From Bartonella sp. ML70XJBT.G (GTDB taxonomy: Bacteria > Pseudomonadota > Alphaproteobacteria > Rhizobiales > Rhizobiaceae): a stretch of DNA of 60,901 nucleotides. The notes under the pieces are model-generated. The model made no database searches, had not been told where the DNA came from, and was given only the letters and a program-made list of their open reading frames with translations. The translations under genes and the position numbers were made by a program. Position 1 is the first letter of the stretch, and every line of letters starts with the position of its first letter. Positions 17,801 to 26,602 of this stretch are shown one piece after another. The stretch spans positions 26,682 to 87,582 of the forward strand of contig NZ_JAQITA010000010.1 in NCBI RefSeq assembly GCF_028618575.1. The letters are read 5' to 3'.

Positions 17801-18073
17801 ACCAAGGTGCTTCCTGCTAGCGATGAGGCTCATGTTGTTTCCGTTTACGGTAAGCTTCATGTTTCTCACGATTTTAGCAAGAAACAATTTGTGCACTTTA
17901 CGGATGCTTTCCAGTTAGGTGCTTTTGGCTCCTCACTAGAGACGGGATTAGGTTTTAATGCGCAATTGTCTCCCAAGTTTACGCTTCATGGTGATCTTGT
18001 TTATCAGCATAAGTTAACTAAGGCAGGTTTTTCTGGAACCAGTTTTACGGGCGGATTGCGCTATAATTTCTAA
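14855..18073 (+). CDS. autotransporter (Iba/CfaA-like), 1072 residues
   Basis: A type Va autotransporter. The start ATG follows GAGGGAACT, a good ribosome-binding site, and opens MIKIFRHRVCLYTVTTAIIS, a signal peptide shared in pattern with its neighbours. The passenger (about residues 35-715) begins with low-complexity Ser/Asn sequence, carries a CNSC motif near residue 170, and has repeated beta-helix-like turns. A Pro/Glu-rich linker (about 716-749, PEPEPEPGPSPTPPVP) leads to the barrel, which starts near VVPQVSTYLLLPNTLFHTGL and ends LRYNF. The last 280 or so residues are almost identical to those of the next gene. Outer-membrane display and a host-interaction role are inferred from the family. 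Confidence 0.92.
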   Translation: MIKIFRHRVCLYTVTTAIISLLQNGVVARANAEESGSGYIITVTPKNPSYKISVSSVPPNSPLSSLSSIYTTFPTREISSGSSNVEPHSNLSTMIGGNSNLNGSRGTSLSGEEGDRESPHVGSILLNGSNSSKPLKGIGGDRDKGRYIYTYDRSGKESKLTLYDGFYYICNSCGTDTIKDKSYQFTDEKIDGVASNRIAITVKKASAKVKGENITVGGQVAEKSFERGVSVSEGGEITLANFKLNNAKVALHASNGSIDINGGTIGESATAIQAIGKPTYVTLKDMNIKTDDKGEKASVYSYGGSEVHVSGGSLEFMNGHGISATLEAAVSLDGVKIIGKGKETNLNNHAVLHTDFGGPLNLKAVTVNAMNIHGILLENTVKTPNSIPLPKDSESDFTVSEINVESSSIAVEGDGAHGIYFKGGKPWENINDQESLLKEEVISRMDVVTLSRTMFSVLGGTALYGTGETNGAVSLLQSTLHSEGLLLKVEKGASIMVLADASDLEGRSEVDESSNAELYLSNESAWILQSKKQRNQQESEIIRDSSVSLVSLMNDSTIKFTNSKPDSDYIYHTLRIGNGIDDVYKVQDGGHIYFNTFLDAGGDINKQQTDRLLIHGDVSGTTTVHVSAVSGSLGGSTGSGGNDQGISIIQVSGEANQNSFKLDGDYVTLSGLPYQYKLYSYGPTSDLGKANPAQRLVKGSGDFWDYRLETGYMKPEPSPPAPPRPEPEPEPGPSPTPPVPPKPEPEPKPRPKVVVPQVSTYLLLPNTLFHTGLMNVTHTNKWLESLRIVSGGMLERRDNPAFFVRGYGGNHRYRSNLSRLEYGYGGEIDYNAVDAGVLLQTFENAYGATSFGVIGSYQRLSLQPLDVEQSRKSTFDRWGVTAYGGMQGDTGFYADGLLSYGLFKGDVHTLARGKTATLKGKSLSASLTSGKAFVIGDDDVIFDPQVQVVYQRLQFDKARDIDHFDIDMGNLDQWVARIGGRLTKVLPASDEAHVVSVYGKLHVSHDFSKKQFVHFTDAFQLGAFGSSLETGLGFNAQLSPKFTLHGDLVYQHKLTKAGFSGTSFTGGLRYNF

Positions 18074-18110
18074 GATCAAGGTAGAATACCTAACTTTACT
18101 AACTTCACGT

Positions 18111-18137
18111 AAAGGCAGCATAGTATGCTGCCTTTTT
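18111..18137 (+). terminator. intrinsic terminator after the 1072-residue autotransporter
   Basis: AAAGGCAGCA (18111-18120) and TGCTGCCTTT (18126-18135) form a 10-bp stem with a TAGTA loop, followed by a T-rich run. Almost the same terminator follows the next gene. Between here and the next promoter (18138-18542) no gene is visible. Confidence 0.9.
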
Positions 18138-18542
18138 CTTTATCTAATCGACTGTACTCTCACAAGATCTTTGCCTTTTTAATAGAACTGGAACAATTAT
18201 GATATGTTTGTTTTATGTGTGCAGGAGAATCTGATGATTGTATTGTTTTTTCTATGTTAAAGTGAGTTCCCTTAGATTTTGGGATGGAAATAATCTAATA
18301 GAAAGTTGTTATTATGGGAATGCTTTATAATCATAGAATTCAATGTGAGCATACAGTATCCTGACTTTAATACGGATCTGATTTATCGGCTATGGTATGT
18401 GATATTTTCTGAGGTTGATTGTTAGAATTCCTCTTTTATTGATTTTAGTAATCTTTTTGACTCATGTAATTTGTCAATCTTTAAAATTCGTAATGCTAGA
18501 TTGTGTATTTTTATTAATTACACGCAATAGTTTTATTTTTGC

Positions 18543-18571
18543 TTTACATGAAATACAGAATGCATTATACC
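18543..18571 (+). promoter_or_regulatory. candidate promoter of the 1047-residue autotransporter
   Basis: TTTACA (18543-18548), a 17-bp spacer and TATACC (18566-18571). The spacer TGAAATACAGAATGCAT differs from the copy at 14610 by one base. The following leader is about 210 bases long and shares blocks with the first copy, including TTCAAATGAGCGGT and TGCGTTCCTTTGGTTAC. Confidence 0.6.
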
Positions 18572-18671
18572 CGCATAGGTGGTGTCAAATGATTATTCAT
18601 CCATAAGTAGTTGTTGTGTTGCGTGTAAGCTGTACGCCAAGTTTATGAGAATAATTCATGACACTGTTCAA

Positions 18672-18728
18672 ATGAGCGGTAGATGCGTTCCTTTGGTTAC
18701 TCCTTTTCGTGTTTTGAGGTGCTCATAG
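18672..18728 (+). CDS. candidate leader ORF MSGRCVPLVTPF (copy 2)
   Basis: An 18-codon frame encoding MSGRCVPLVTPFRVLRCS, located 60 bp upstream of the autotransporter start. It shares residues 1-12 with the ORF at 14738 and ends earlier because of frame divergence after LR. Translation is unproven. Confidence 0.3.
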   Translation: MSGRCVPLVTPFRVLRCS

Positions 18729-18787
18729 GGATTTTTTTACGAATACTTTTGTTTTCAATGAGAGGGGCAGAAATTTTTGAGGGAACG

Positions 18788-21700
18788 ATGATTAAAATGT
18801 TTAGAAATCGTGTATGTTTATATACTGTCACAACGGCTATCCTTTCTTTGCTACAGAATGGAATAGCGGTTGGTGAAAATTTAGAGGAAGCTAGGAGGAG
18901 GATTATTGTTGATTTTATACCGCTTTATCCTAACATCTCTGTTGTGGGGGAGACCTATAATGGTTTTCACGGTAGTATGAGTAGGAACATTGGAACTGTT
19001 CTCTCTGGGGAAGAAGGTTCGCGCGAATCTACTTGTATCGGCTCAAATTTGCTTAGTGGAAATAATATTTCTAAGCCTCTGAGTGGAGATAGTGGAGATA
19101 ACAGAGATAAATATCCTCGTGTTAAATATAAAGAAGTTCGTGGTAAGACTGTCGAGCCAAAACGTATAATAGTACATGATGGTTTATATTATAGATGTCA
19201 TCACTGTGGGGAGGATGACATTAGCGAGCGGTCTTATAAGATTACTCGTAAAAACTTTTCACAATATCCCTCTAACACTGCTATAAAGGTAAGAGGAAGG
19301 ACATCAAGAGTTTTCGGGGAAAATGTCATTGTTCGCAGTCAAGTTTCTGATAAACCTTATATGCGTGGTGTGGCTGTATTCAAGGATGGCAAGATTATTT
19401 TGACATCACCAATCATCACGAATGCAAACGTAGCTTTTTATGTGAGTAATGGAATCATTGAGGTACATAAAGGGATTGTTGAGGAGACTCATAAGGCTGT
19501 TGAGGCAATAGGGAATTCATTTATTCTTTTAGAGGATACAGACATTAAGACTGCTGATGGAAAGGCAAGTCTTTCCAGTTATGACCGTTCAGAAATTTGG
19601 ATGGCAGGTGGATCGCTTGAGTTTATGAATAGTCATGGGGTTTCTGCCACATTAGGTGGAAAAGCAAATCTCGAAAATGTTAAGATTACTGGGAAGAGCA
19701 GTGAAAATAAAAATCATGCGGTTTTGCATACGGATTTAGGTGGTCCTCTTCATTTAGAGGGGGCTACTGTTCGTGCTATGAATATCCATGGCATATTACC
19801 AGAAAATACAGTCGATACCTTCAATTCAATACCTTTGTCTGGGAATTTATTGCGTGAGGATGCTGGGTCTGAAGATTCTGAGCCTAAGGTGTCTGTGACT
19901 AAAATTAACGTTAAATCTTCTTCTTTTAATGTGAGAGGTGCGGGATCTTACGGTATATATTTTAAGGGAGAGAAGCCGTTGACAGAATACAATTTTCAAG
20001 AAGAGGCTTCATCAGAGGAGAAGAAGACACCACGATTAGAGGTTGTCAATTTGGATAAAACAACGTTTTTTGTTGAAGATAAGGCTATTTACAGTACCTA
20101 TCTTACTGAAGGAGTTGTTAATTTAACACAAAGCACTTTGAGTTCAGAGGGTTTATTGTTAAAAGCTGAAAATGGTGCTTCTTTAACGGTTTTGGCTAGC
20201 GGCTCTACTCTTGAAGGGGGAGCCCATATCGATGAGACTTCTACAGCTGAGCTTTATTTGGGTGCTAGTTCGAGATGGGTTTTGCAAAACTCGAGAACGA
20301 GCGAACAGAGTAGACCTAGTTCTGTAAAGAGTTCATCTGTTTCGCGTGTTACTCTCATGGAAGATAGTGCTATTGAGTTTACAAACTCAAAGCCTAGTCA
20401 AAACTATATTTATCAAATACTAAACATTGGAAATGGGACAGGTGCTGTTTATAAAGCACAGGATGACGCTCATATTTATATCAATGCATTTTTAGATGGA
20501 GGAGGTGATATTAATAAGCAAAAAACTGACCGTCTTTTAATTCATGGTGATGTTTCTGGTACAACGACAGTTCATGTAAGTGTTGTTTCAGGAAGTCCAG
20601 GGGGAGATACGGGCAATGGTGGCAATGACCAAGGGATCTCAATCATTCAGGTTTCCGGAGAAGCAACTCAAAACTCTTTTCAGTTAGAGGGTGATTATGT
20701 TGCGTTAGATAATTCACCTTATCAGTATAAGCTTTATAGTTATGGTCCACAATCTAATTTGGGAGAAGCGAACCCTTCTCAAAGATTGGTTGCAGGTGAT
20801 GGAAAATTTTGGGATTATCGCCTTGAAAGTAGACATATGAAGCCAGAGCCAGAACCTGAGCCAACACCTCCTCCAGTTCCTCCTCAACCAGAACCAGAGC
20901 CAAAGCCTGTTCCAACGCCTCCTCCAGTCCCTCCCAAACCAGAACCAGAGCCAAAGCCTCTTCCTAAGGCTGTTGTCCCGCAAGTTCCAAGTTATCTGCT
21001 TTTGCCAAATGCTCTTTTCCATACAGGTTTGATGCAACTTACGCATACAAACAAGTGGTTACAATCGTTGCGCATTGTTTCTGGTGGGATGTTAGAAAGG
21101 CGTGACAATCCTGCGTTCTTTGTGCGTGGTTATGGTGGTAATCACCGTTATAGGTCAAACCTGTCTCGGCTTGAATATGGTTATGGAGGTGAGATCGATT
21201 ATAATGCTGTTGATGCAGGTGTTTTGCTCCAAACATTTGAAAATGTCTATGGTGCGACTTCTTTTGGAGTTATTGGATCTTACCAAAGACTTTCTCTACA
21301 GCCTCTTGATGTTGAACAAAGCCGAAAAAGTTCATTTGATAGATGGGGTGTTACGGCATATGGTGGTATGCAGGGAGATACAGGATTTTATGCGGATGGC
21401 CTTTTGTCCTATGGTCTGTTTAAAGGAGATGTTCACACCCTTGCACGGGGTAAGACGGCAACATTAAAGGGTAAATCGTTACGCGCTTCATTAACTTCTG
21501 GTAAGGCGTTTGTGATAGGGGATGATGATGTTATTTTTGATCCGCAGGTTCAGTTTGTTTATCAGCGCCTTCAATTTGATAAGACCCGTGATATTGATAA
21601 CTTTGATATTGATATGGGTACTCTTGATCAATGGGTCGCGCGTATTGGTGGACGTTTAACCAAGGTGCTTCCTGCTAGCGATGAGGCTCATGTTGTTTCC

Positions 21701-21931
21701 GTTTACGGTAAGCTTCATGTTTCTCACGATTTTAGCAAGAAACAATTTGTGCAGTTTAAGGATGCTTTCCAGTTAGGCGCTTTTGGCTCCTCACTAGAGA
21801 CGGGCTTAGGTTTTAATGCGCAATTGTCTCCCAAGTTTACGCTTCATGGTGATCTTGTTTATCAGCATAAGTTAACTAAGGCAGGTTTTTCTGGAACCAG
21901 TTTTACGGGCGGATTGCGCTATAATTTCTAA
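18788..21931 (+). CDS. autotransporter (Iba/CfaA-like), 1047 residues
   Basis: A paralogue of the preceding gene. An in-frame codon exists at 18683, but the start at 18788 is preferred: it follows GAGGGAACG and opens MIKMFRNRVCLYTVTTAILS, matching the neighbour's signal peptide. The passenger has a CHHC motif near residue 138, where the neighbour has CNSC, and the shared MAGGSLEFMNSHGVSATLGG block. A Pro/Glu linker (about 684-727) precedes the barrel, which starts near VVPQVPSYLLLPNALFHTGL and ends LRYNF. The passengers have diverged much more than the barrels, suggesting gene conversion of the 3' part or selection for passenger change. Confidence 0.92.
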   Translation: MIKMFRNRVCLYTVTTAILSLLQNGIAVGENLEEARRRIIVDFIPLYPNISVVGETYNGFHGSMSRNIGTVLSGEEGSRESTCIGSNLLSGNNISKPLSGDSGDNRDKYPRVKYKEVRGKTVEPKRIIVHDGLYYRCHHCGEDDISERSYKITRKNFSQYPSNTAIKVRGRTSRVFGENVIVRSQVSDKPYMRGVAVFKDGKIILTSPIITNANVAFYVSNGIIEVHKGIVEETHKAVEAIGNSFILLEDTDIKTADGKASLSSYDRSEIWMAGGSLEFMNSHGVSATLGGKANLENVKITGKSSENKNHAVLHTDLGGPLHLEGATVRAMNIHGILPENTVDTFNSIPLSGNLLREDAGSEDSEPKVSVTKINVKSSSFNVRGAGSYGIYFKGEKPLTEYNFQEEASSEEKKTPRLEVVNLDKTTFFVEDKAIYSTYLTEGVVNLTQSTLSSEGLLLKAENGASLTVLASGSTLEGGAHIDETSTAELYLGASSRWVLQNSRTSEQSRPSSVKSSSVSRVTLMEDSAIEFTNSKPSQNYIYQILNIGNGTGAVYKAQDDAHIYINAFLDGGGDINKQKTDRLLIHGDVSGTTTVHVSVVSGSPGGDTGNGGNDQGISIIQVSGEATQNSFQLEGDYVALDNSPYQYKLYSYGPQSNLGEANPSQRLVAGDGKFWDYRLESRHMKPEPEPEPTPPPVPPQPEPEPKPVPTPPPVPPKPEPEPKPLPKAVVPQVPSYLLLPNALFHTGLMQLTHTNKWLQSLRIVSGGMLERRDNPAFFVRGYGGNHRYRSNLSRLEYGYGGEIDYNAVDAGVLLQTFENVYGATSFGVIGSYQRLSLQPLDVEQSRKSSFDRWGVTAYGGMQGDTGFYADGLLSYGLFKGDVHTLARGKTATLKGKSLRASLTSGKAFVIGDDDVIFDPQVQFVYQRLQFDKTRDIDNFDIDMGTLDQWVARIGGRLTKVLPASDEAHVVSVYGKLHVSHDFSKKQFVQFKDAFQLGAFGSSLETGLGFNAQLSPKFTLHGDLVYQHKLTKAGFSGTSFTGGLRYNF

Positions 21932-21968
21932 GATCAAGGTAGAATACCTAGCTTTACTAACTTCATGT

Positions 21969-21995
21969 AAAGGCAGCATACTATGCTGCCTTTTT
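21969..21995 (+). terminator. intrinsic terminator after the 1047-residue autotransporter
   Basis: AAAGGCAGCA (21969-21978) pairs with TGCTGCCTTT (21984-21993) around TACTA, followed by a T run. It is the twin of the terminator at 18111. Confidence 0.9.
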
Positions 21996-22525
21996 CTTTA
22001 TCTAATCGGCTGTACTCTCACAAGATTTTTGCCTTTTTGATAGAACTGGAATAGTCATGATATGTTTGTTTTATGTGTATAGGCGATCTGATGAGTTTTT
22101 GTACTCAATAATTGTCAAAATTTACCTTTCATAGCTATTTCCTATGTGAGAAAATTCATTGTTTTGCTCTTTAAATGAAGAGTACTGAGTACAGAAGATT
22201 CCGTTATTTTTATTTCTCTTCTGATGAATTCACAAAGTCATTTACAGGCGTTTCACAAGGTGGAATGATCTGTGGATGTACACCATTTTAGAAAGGATGA
22301 AGGAGACCATTTAGAATCATTTTAATAAAAGGTATTTATGAGTGTTTTGATTTTGAAAATAAAATGGTGGTGCCGCTTGTAAATCAACATCTGAACTTAA
22401 TGCAGCCGCATGTTTGAGAACATGGTGGTCTGCTGTTGCGGCTTTTGTATGCCAAATGGAGCAAGAATATAGCCTATTTGTGTAATTTTTGAAATGGGAA
22501 ACAACTTTATTTGGGGAGAATATAA

Positions 22526-23050
22526 AGTAAAAACCAGTTTCCAACCTTACCATCATCCTTTAATTTAGTTTTACGGCTTTCAAAAGCATTTAGAGAAAAT
22601 CTTTTAAAGAATGGAGATTATTTATTGCCTCACACTTTAGTTTTTTACATTATTTAATGGAAGCATGATTGAATGAAGGCATATCCCTTACGAAGAATAA
22701 AACGCCATTGTGTTGCACATTCACGGGCTTGTTAAAAAAACACTTCTTAAGGCTCCCAAGCACATTTCGTGATGGCACCTGTGAATAGTATGATGATAAA
22801 GCTATTGAGCACTACTATCTTTATGCTTATAAAAAAGGCAGGTTGACATCATTATACTCTTTTTCAGTTCTCAATGTTCCTACAGTTTTTGATATCTGAA
22901 ACAATTCATGAAGGGCATTTTTACTCGTTTTCTGTAGTTTTACCCGCATGTTAGCATCGCTTGTGACGTACAAATGAGTGGTTTTGATTGATTTAATATA
23001 GGAGAGATTTTAAATGGGAAAATCTTACGCTATTTGGGGGTAATTCAATA
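22526..23050 (+). repeat. dispersed degenerate repeat, copy A
   Basis: About 520 bp sharing ordered blocks with copies at 34227-34750 (B), 40440-40830 (C) and, for its right part, 27575-27800 (D). Shared landmarks include TTTACGGCTTTCAAAAGCAT (with an extra A in B), ACCATTGTGTTG (as GCCATTGTGTTG here), GTGAATAGTAT, and a right part with GTTTTGATTGATTTAATATA. All copies have the same orientation. No intact ORF runs through it. Confidence 0.75.
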
Positions 23051-23155
23051 TAAAAACGCTAAACTATCTTTATGAATCAATATAGGGAGTCTTTTACTTC
23101 CTTCAATGTAAAAGTGGTTGTATCCAATAGATCTATGCATCTTTATAGGGAATAT

Positions 23156-23199
23156 TGTGAGATGTAATTTTGGGCAATGTGAGATGTAATTTTGGGCAA
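23156..23199. repeat. perfect 22-bp tandem duplication
   Basis: Two abutting identical copies of a 22-bp unit, 23156-23177 and 23178-23199, beginning TGTGAGATGTAATTTTGGGC. It lies in a gene-free spacer. Confidence 0.9.
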
Positions 23200-23734
23200 T
23201 GAAAGATATTTTTTAAGAAAGTGTGTGAAAGAGTCCGCGTAGTAATGTGCTATTTTTATGTATTTGCGATCCCATTGAAAAATGCGATAAATAAAAACGT
23301 GAAATAATATATCCATTTTTTAAAAGCTTTGCTCTAGATGCTTTTGTAAGCCCTAAAATTGAATTAAAGGATGATGATAAGGCTGGAAACTGGTTTTTAC
23401 CTTTACAACTTTATACTTTTAACTAACTAAGATTATATTTATTTATTAAGAGCCTAAATTAAGACAAATATAGGCTATAGGTTTTCCCTCATTTGCTATA
23501 CAAAAGCTGGTGTTGCTTATAGAGCACTAATGCGCTTCATATTTGTCTAAAAATGTAGTGAAATGAATTTCAAATGCTGTTTTTAAGGCAGTACCTTAAT
23601 TACATCTTTCACGAATACAAGCGTGCTAATTAGTATTTTTTCGTGCATTTCACGTCGTTTTCAGTGGTATTTTCATAAGTTTTTATAAAAATGACAAATT
23701 TAGATTGTAGCTTTTTAATAATTTCTATTTCTCA

Positions 23735-23763
23735 TTTACATAAAATACAAAATAAACTAATAA
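23735..23763 (+). promoter_or_regulatory. candidate promoter of the 905-residue autotransporter
   Basis: TTTACA (23735-23740), a 17-bp spacer and TAATAA (23758-23763). The spacer TAAAATACAAAATAAAC resembles those of the promoters at 14610 and 18543 (AAATACARAAT core). The -10 element is weaker and the leader shorter, with no MSGRCVP ORF. Confidence 0.45.
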
Positions 23764-23857
23764 ACATAAAAAATACAACAAAGTGTATTAATTTTTTTGA
23801 TGCAGTTTGGCAAAATATCAATCTTTTAAACAAGTGGGGGATAAATATGGTGGAATT

Positions 23858-26575
23858 ATGGTAAAGATATTTAAAAATCATCTCTCTTTATGTGCTTTTA
23901 CAACGGCATGCCTTTTTTTTGTACACAAGGTTGATGCCGAGGTTCAAACCGCTGCCGTTAATTCGGTGCAAGCGAATGCTTCCGCTGCTACTGCTGTTGT
24001 AGCGCAAAATGGTAAGAATGAATTTTCATGTAATACGGACGCTCAATTTTTTTGGTGTAATGGGGGGAGTAGGGGATTTATTTCTCATAAAACTTATCAG
24101 AAAACCAAGGATAACACTAAAGAAGCAGCTATAAGGGCATCTGGGAAACTTACAAATTGGAATCGTACAACGATTAAAGGGGATAATATTACCATTAAAG
24201 ATACTGCAACTGTTGGTGAAGGGGGCTTTTGGCTGTATGGTATCATGGCAGATAATTTGGGAGAAGTTAGTATAGAAGGAGGAACGATTGATCTTACAAA
24301 GGGTGTTGGAGTTCAAACAAAAGAAGAAGGACAAGTTAGCTTAAAAAATGTTTCCATTACTAAAAATAGTAGCCAAACAGACAGTGGAGGTCATCATAGG
24401 AGGAATTCAGCTTTTCAGATGTCTCAAAATGCTGGCTATATTCGTTTTGAGAATGGGCAAGTTAAAGTTACGAGTGCCCATGGTGTTTCATTTCAGGGAG
24501 AGGTTGGTTATATTGATATGATGGATTCCACTGTTGTTGTGGAAGGTAATACATCCTATGGCTTCCATTTTTTTGAGGGGGAAGCATCTGAAAGTCAGAA
24601 GAAAAATACCAGACCTTATGAGAAAGATAAACTTTATAGCTTTTTTGGGGAGGGCGCGTTATTTGGAAATTTGCCAGAAACGAATTTACCAAAACGAGGG
24701 AGTGCTCATTTATACAAGACCACTGTTAAAGTTCCAAACAGTGTAGCTCTTTATAGCAGCAAATCTGGTGGTCTTATCAAAATTTTAGAAAAGTCTGAAA
24801 TCTCTGGGGATTTATTGTTAAAGGCTGAAGATCATTCTTTTATAAAGGTTTCGGCTGATGATTCTATGCTTGTAGGGGGGGTCCATCTTGATGGTAGCTC
24901 TTCTGCTGAATTTCGCTTAAGAGATAATTCAAAATGGATTTTATCGCGACCCAAAAATGTCAGTTTGCGAGATTCTCGTTCTATGAGTCTTTCGTCGATT
25001 TCATTGATACATCTTATTGATAGTTCTATCACGTTCGAACAACCAGAAGCTGACATAGCGACTGATTATCAAACGCTTCGTATTGGAAAAGGGTCAGGTC
25101 TGGTTTATAAGGCACAAGGTAATGCGCGTCTCTATTTTAACACTTACCTCAATAGCGGGGGGATTCTCCAAAATCAAAAAACGGATAGGCTTTTAATTCA
25201 TGGTGATGTTGAGGGAAAGACGATAGTACATGTACAAAGTGTTGCTGGAAGTCTAGGGGAAGGCACTGGGAAGCATGGAAATAACAAAGGAATTTCAATT
25301 ATTCAGGTGTCTGGAAGCGCAAGTCAAGATTCTTTTAAGTTAGATGGTGATTATGTTGCGTTGGAGGGGTCACCTTATCAATATAGGCTCCGTGCTTATG
25401 GTCCAGGGTCTGATTTAGGGGAGGCAAGTTTTGCTCAGAGATTAGTTGAAGGTAAAGAGGATTTTTGGGATTTCCGCCTTGAGAATGGGTATATTGATTC
25501 CCATCCTAGCTCTAGTCTAGCTCCTAGTTCTACGTCTGTGTTCGGTTCTTCCCCCGGATTTAGACCCATTGCTGGTCCAGATTTGGAACATCATTCTGAG
25601 TTTATGAGAAAGGCTGTTGTTCCGCAATTGCCAACCTATTTGCTTTTGCCCAATAGTGTATTCCATGCCGGTTTGGTTGATATTAGCAATCAAAATAAGC
25701 AGTTGGAAATACAGCGGAGTATATCCAATGGAATGCTAGATGTTAGTGCAAATTCTGTTTCATTTTTGCGTGGCTATGGTGGGAGTTACCGTTATATTTC
25801 AGATTTATCTCTATTCGAATATGGTTATAAAGGCGATTTTAGTTATCATGCTGTAGAGGCGGGTATTTTATTGCAACAGATTGAAAACTCTAACAGTGTC
25901 ATATCTTTTGGAGTTATGGGATCTTATGGAAAGCTTTCCTTACAACCTGTTGATGTTGAACAAAGCCAAGAAAGCACATTTGATAAATGGACAGCTACAG
26001 CATATGGTAGCATGCAGCATGATGCGGGCTTCTATGTAGATGGTCTTTTATCCTATGGTGTGGTCAAAGGTGATGTTTTCACTCTTACACGGGGTAAGAC
26101 GGCAACATTGAAGGGTAATCCTTTAAGCGTTTCCTTGACGGGTGGTAAGACAATTGCAACAAGGTATGCAGGATTTGTCGTAGATCCGCAGGTTCAGGTT
26201 GTTTATCAACATCTCCAGTTTGAGAAAGCCCGTGATATTGACAATTTTGACATTGAAATGGGTAAAATTGATCAGTGGATAGCACGTGTTGGTGGACGCG
26301 TAACCAAGACGCTTTCTGTATCTAAAAAAGATCTTGATGTTTCTTTATATGGAAAAGTTCATCTTGTTCATGGTTTTGAAGAAAAGAAATCTGTACAGTT
26401 TAAAGATACTTTTCAGTTAGGTTCTTTTGGTTCTTCCTTAGAAGCTGGGGTTGGTTTTAATGCTCAGTTGTCGCAAAAATTTGTCTTGAATGCTGATCTG
26501 ATTTATCAGCATAAGCTCACAAAGGGTGGCTTTTCGGGAATAAGTTTTTCTGGAGGATTGCGTTATCGTTTTTAG
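23858..26575 (+). CDS. autotransporter (Iba/CfaA-like), 905 residues
   Basis: A type Va autotransporter. The start at 23858 (MVKIFKNHLSLCAFTTACLF, signal peptide ending near VDA) is preferred over 23807 because it gives a normal signal peptide and follows GGTGGA. The mature N-terminus has a Cys pair (FSCNTDAQFFWCNGG). The passenger of about 550 residues carries the same LLLKAE, TDRLLIHGDV and GISIIQVSGSASQDSFKLDG blocks as its neighbours. A Ser/Pro linker (about 547-585) replaces the Pro/Glu repeats. The barrel from about VVPQLPTYLLLPNSVFHAGL to LRYRF is closest to that of the giant gene at 7439. Outer-membrane location is inferred. Confidence 0.92.
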   Translation: MVKIFKNHLSLCAFTTACLFFVHKVDAEVQTAAVNSVQANASAATAVVAQNGKNEFSCNTDAQFFWCNGGSRGFISHKTYQKTKDNTKEAAIRASGKLTNWNRTTIKGDNITIKDTATVGEGGFWLYGIMADNLGEVSIEGGTIDLTKGVGVQTKEEGQVSLKNVSITKNSSQTDSGGHHRRNSAFQMSQNAGYIRFENGQVKVTSAHGVSFQGEVGYIDMMDSTVVVEGNTSYGFHFFEGEASESQKKNTRPYEKDKLYSFFGEGALFGNLPETNLPKRGSAHLYKTTVKVPNSVALYSSKSGGLIKILEKSEISGDLLLKAEDHSFIKVSADDSMLVGGVHLDGSSSAEFRLRDNSKWILSRPKNVSLRDSRSMSLSSISLIHLIDSSITFEQPEADIATDYQTLRIGKGSGLVYKAQGNARLYFNTYLNSGGILQNQKTDRLLIHGDVEGKTIVHVQSVAGSLGEGTGKHGNNKGISIIQVSGSASQDSFKLDGDYVALEGSPYQYRLRAYGPGSDLGEASFAQRLVEGKEDFWDFRLENGYIDSHPSSSLAPSSTSVFGSSPGFRPIAGPDLEHHSEFMRKAVVPQLPTYLLLPNSVFHAGLVDISNQNKQLEIQRSISNGMLDVSANSVSFLRGYGGSYRYISDLSLFEYGYKGDFSYHAVEAGILLQQIENSNSVISFGVMGSYGKLSLQPVDVEQSQESTFDKWTATAYGSMQHDAGFYVDGLLSYGVVKGDVFTLTRGKTATLKGNPLSVSLTGGKTIATRYAGFVVDPQVQVVYQHLQFEKARDIDNFDIEMGKIDQWIARVGGRVTKTLSVSKKDLDVSLYGKVHLVHGFEEKKSVQFKDTFQLGSFGSSLEAGVGFNAQLSQKFVLNADLIYQHKLTKGGFSGISFSGGLRYRF

Positions 26576-26602
26576 TTTTATTATAGAGTGATTCATTCTT
26601 TT

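Larger units (their letters stand above)
22431..23518. repeat. long imperfect inverted repeat in gene-free spacer
   Basis: The left arm (22431-22590) and right arm (23337-23518) are imperfect inverted copies. The best block pairs GTAAAAACCAGTTTCCAACC (left, from 22527) with GGCTGGAAACTGGTTTTTAC (right, 23381-23400). A second block, GCTTTTGTATGCCAAATG on the left, pairs with CATTTGCTATACAAAAGC on the right. The arms enclose most of the dispersed repeat copy A. The whole spacer 21996-23734 holds no convincing gene. Confidence 0.7.

Noticed and set aside
22317-22556. 79-codon minus-strand frame, with KHAAALSSDVDLQAAPPFYF
   Set aside because: Some protein-like composition, but it overlaps the inverted-repeat arm and has no recognised family; treated as repeat debris.
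22526-23050. Insertion sequence with transposase
   Set aside because: No transposase frame, no catalytic motif and no clear ends in any of the repeat copies; kept as an unclassified repeat.
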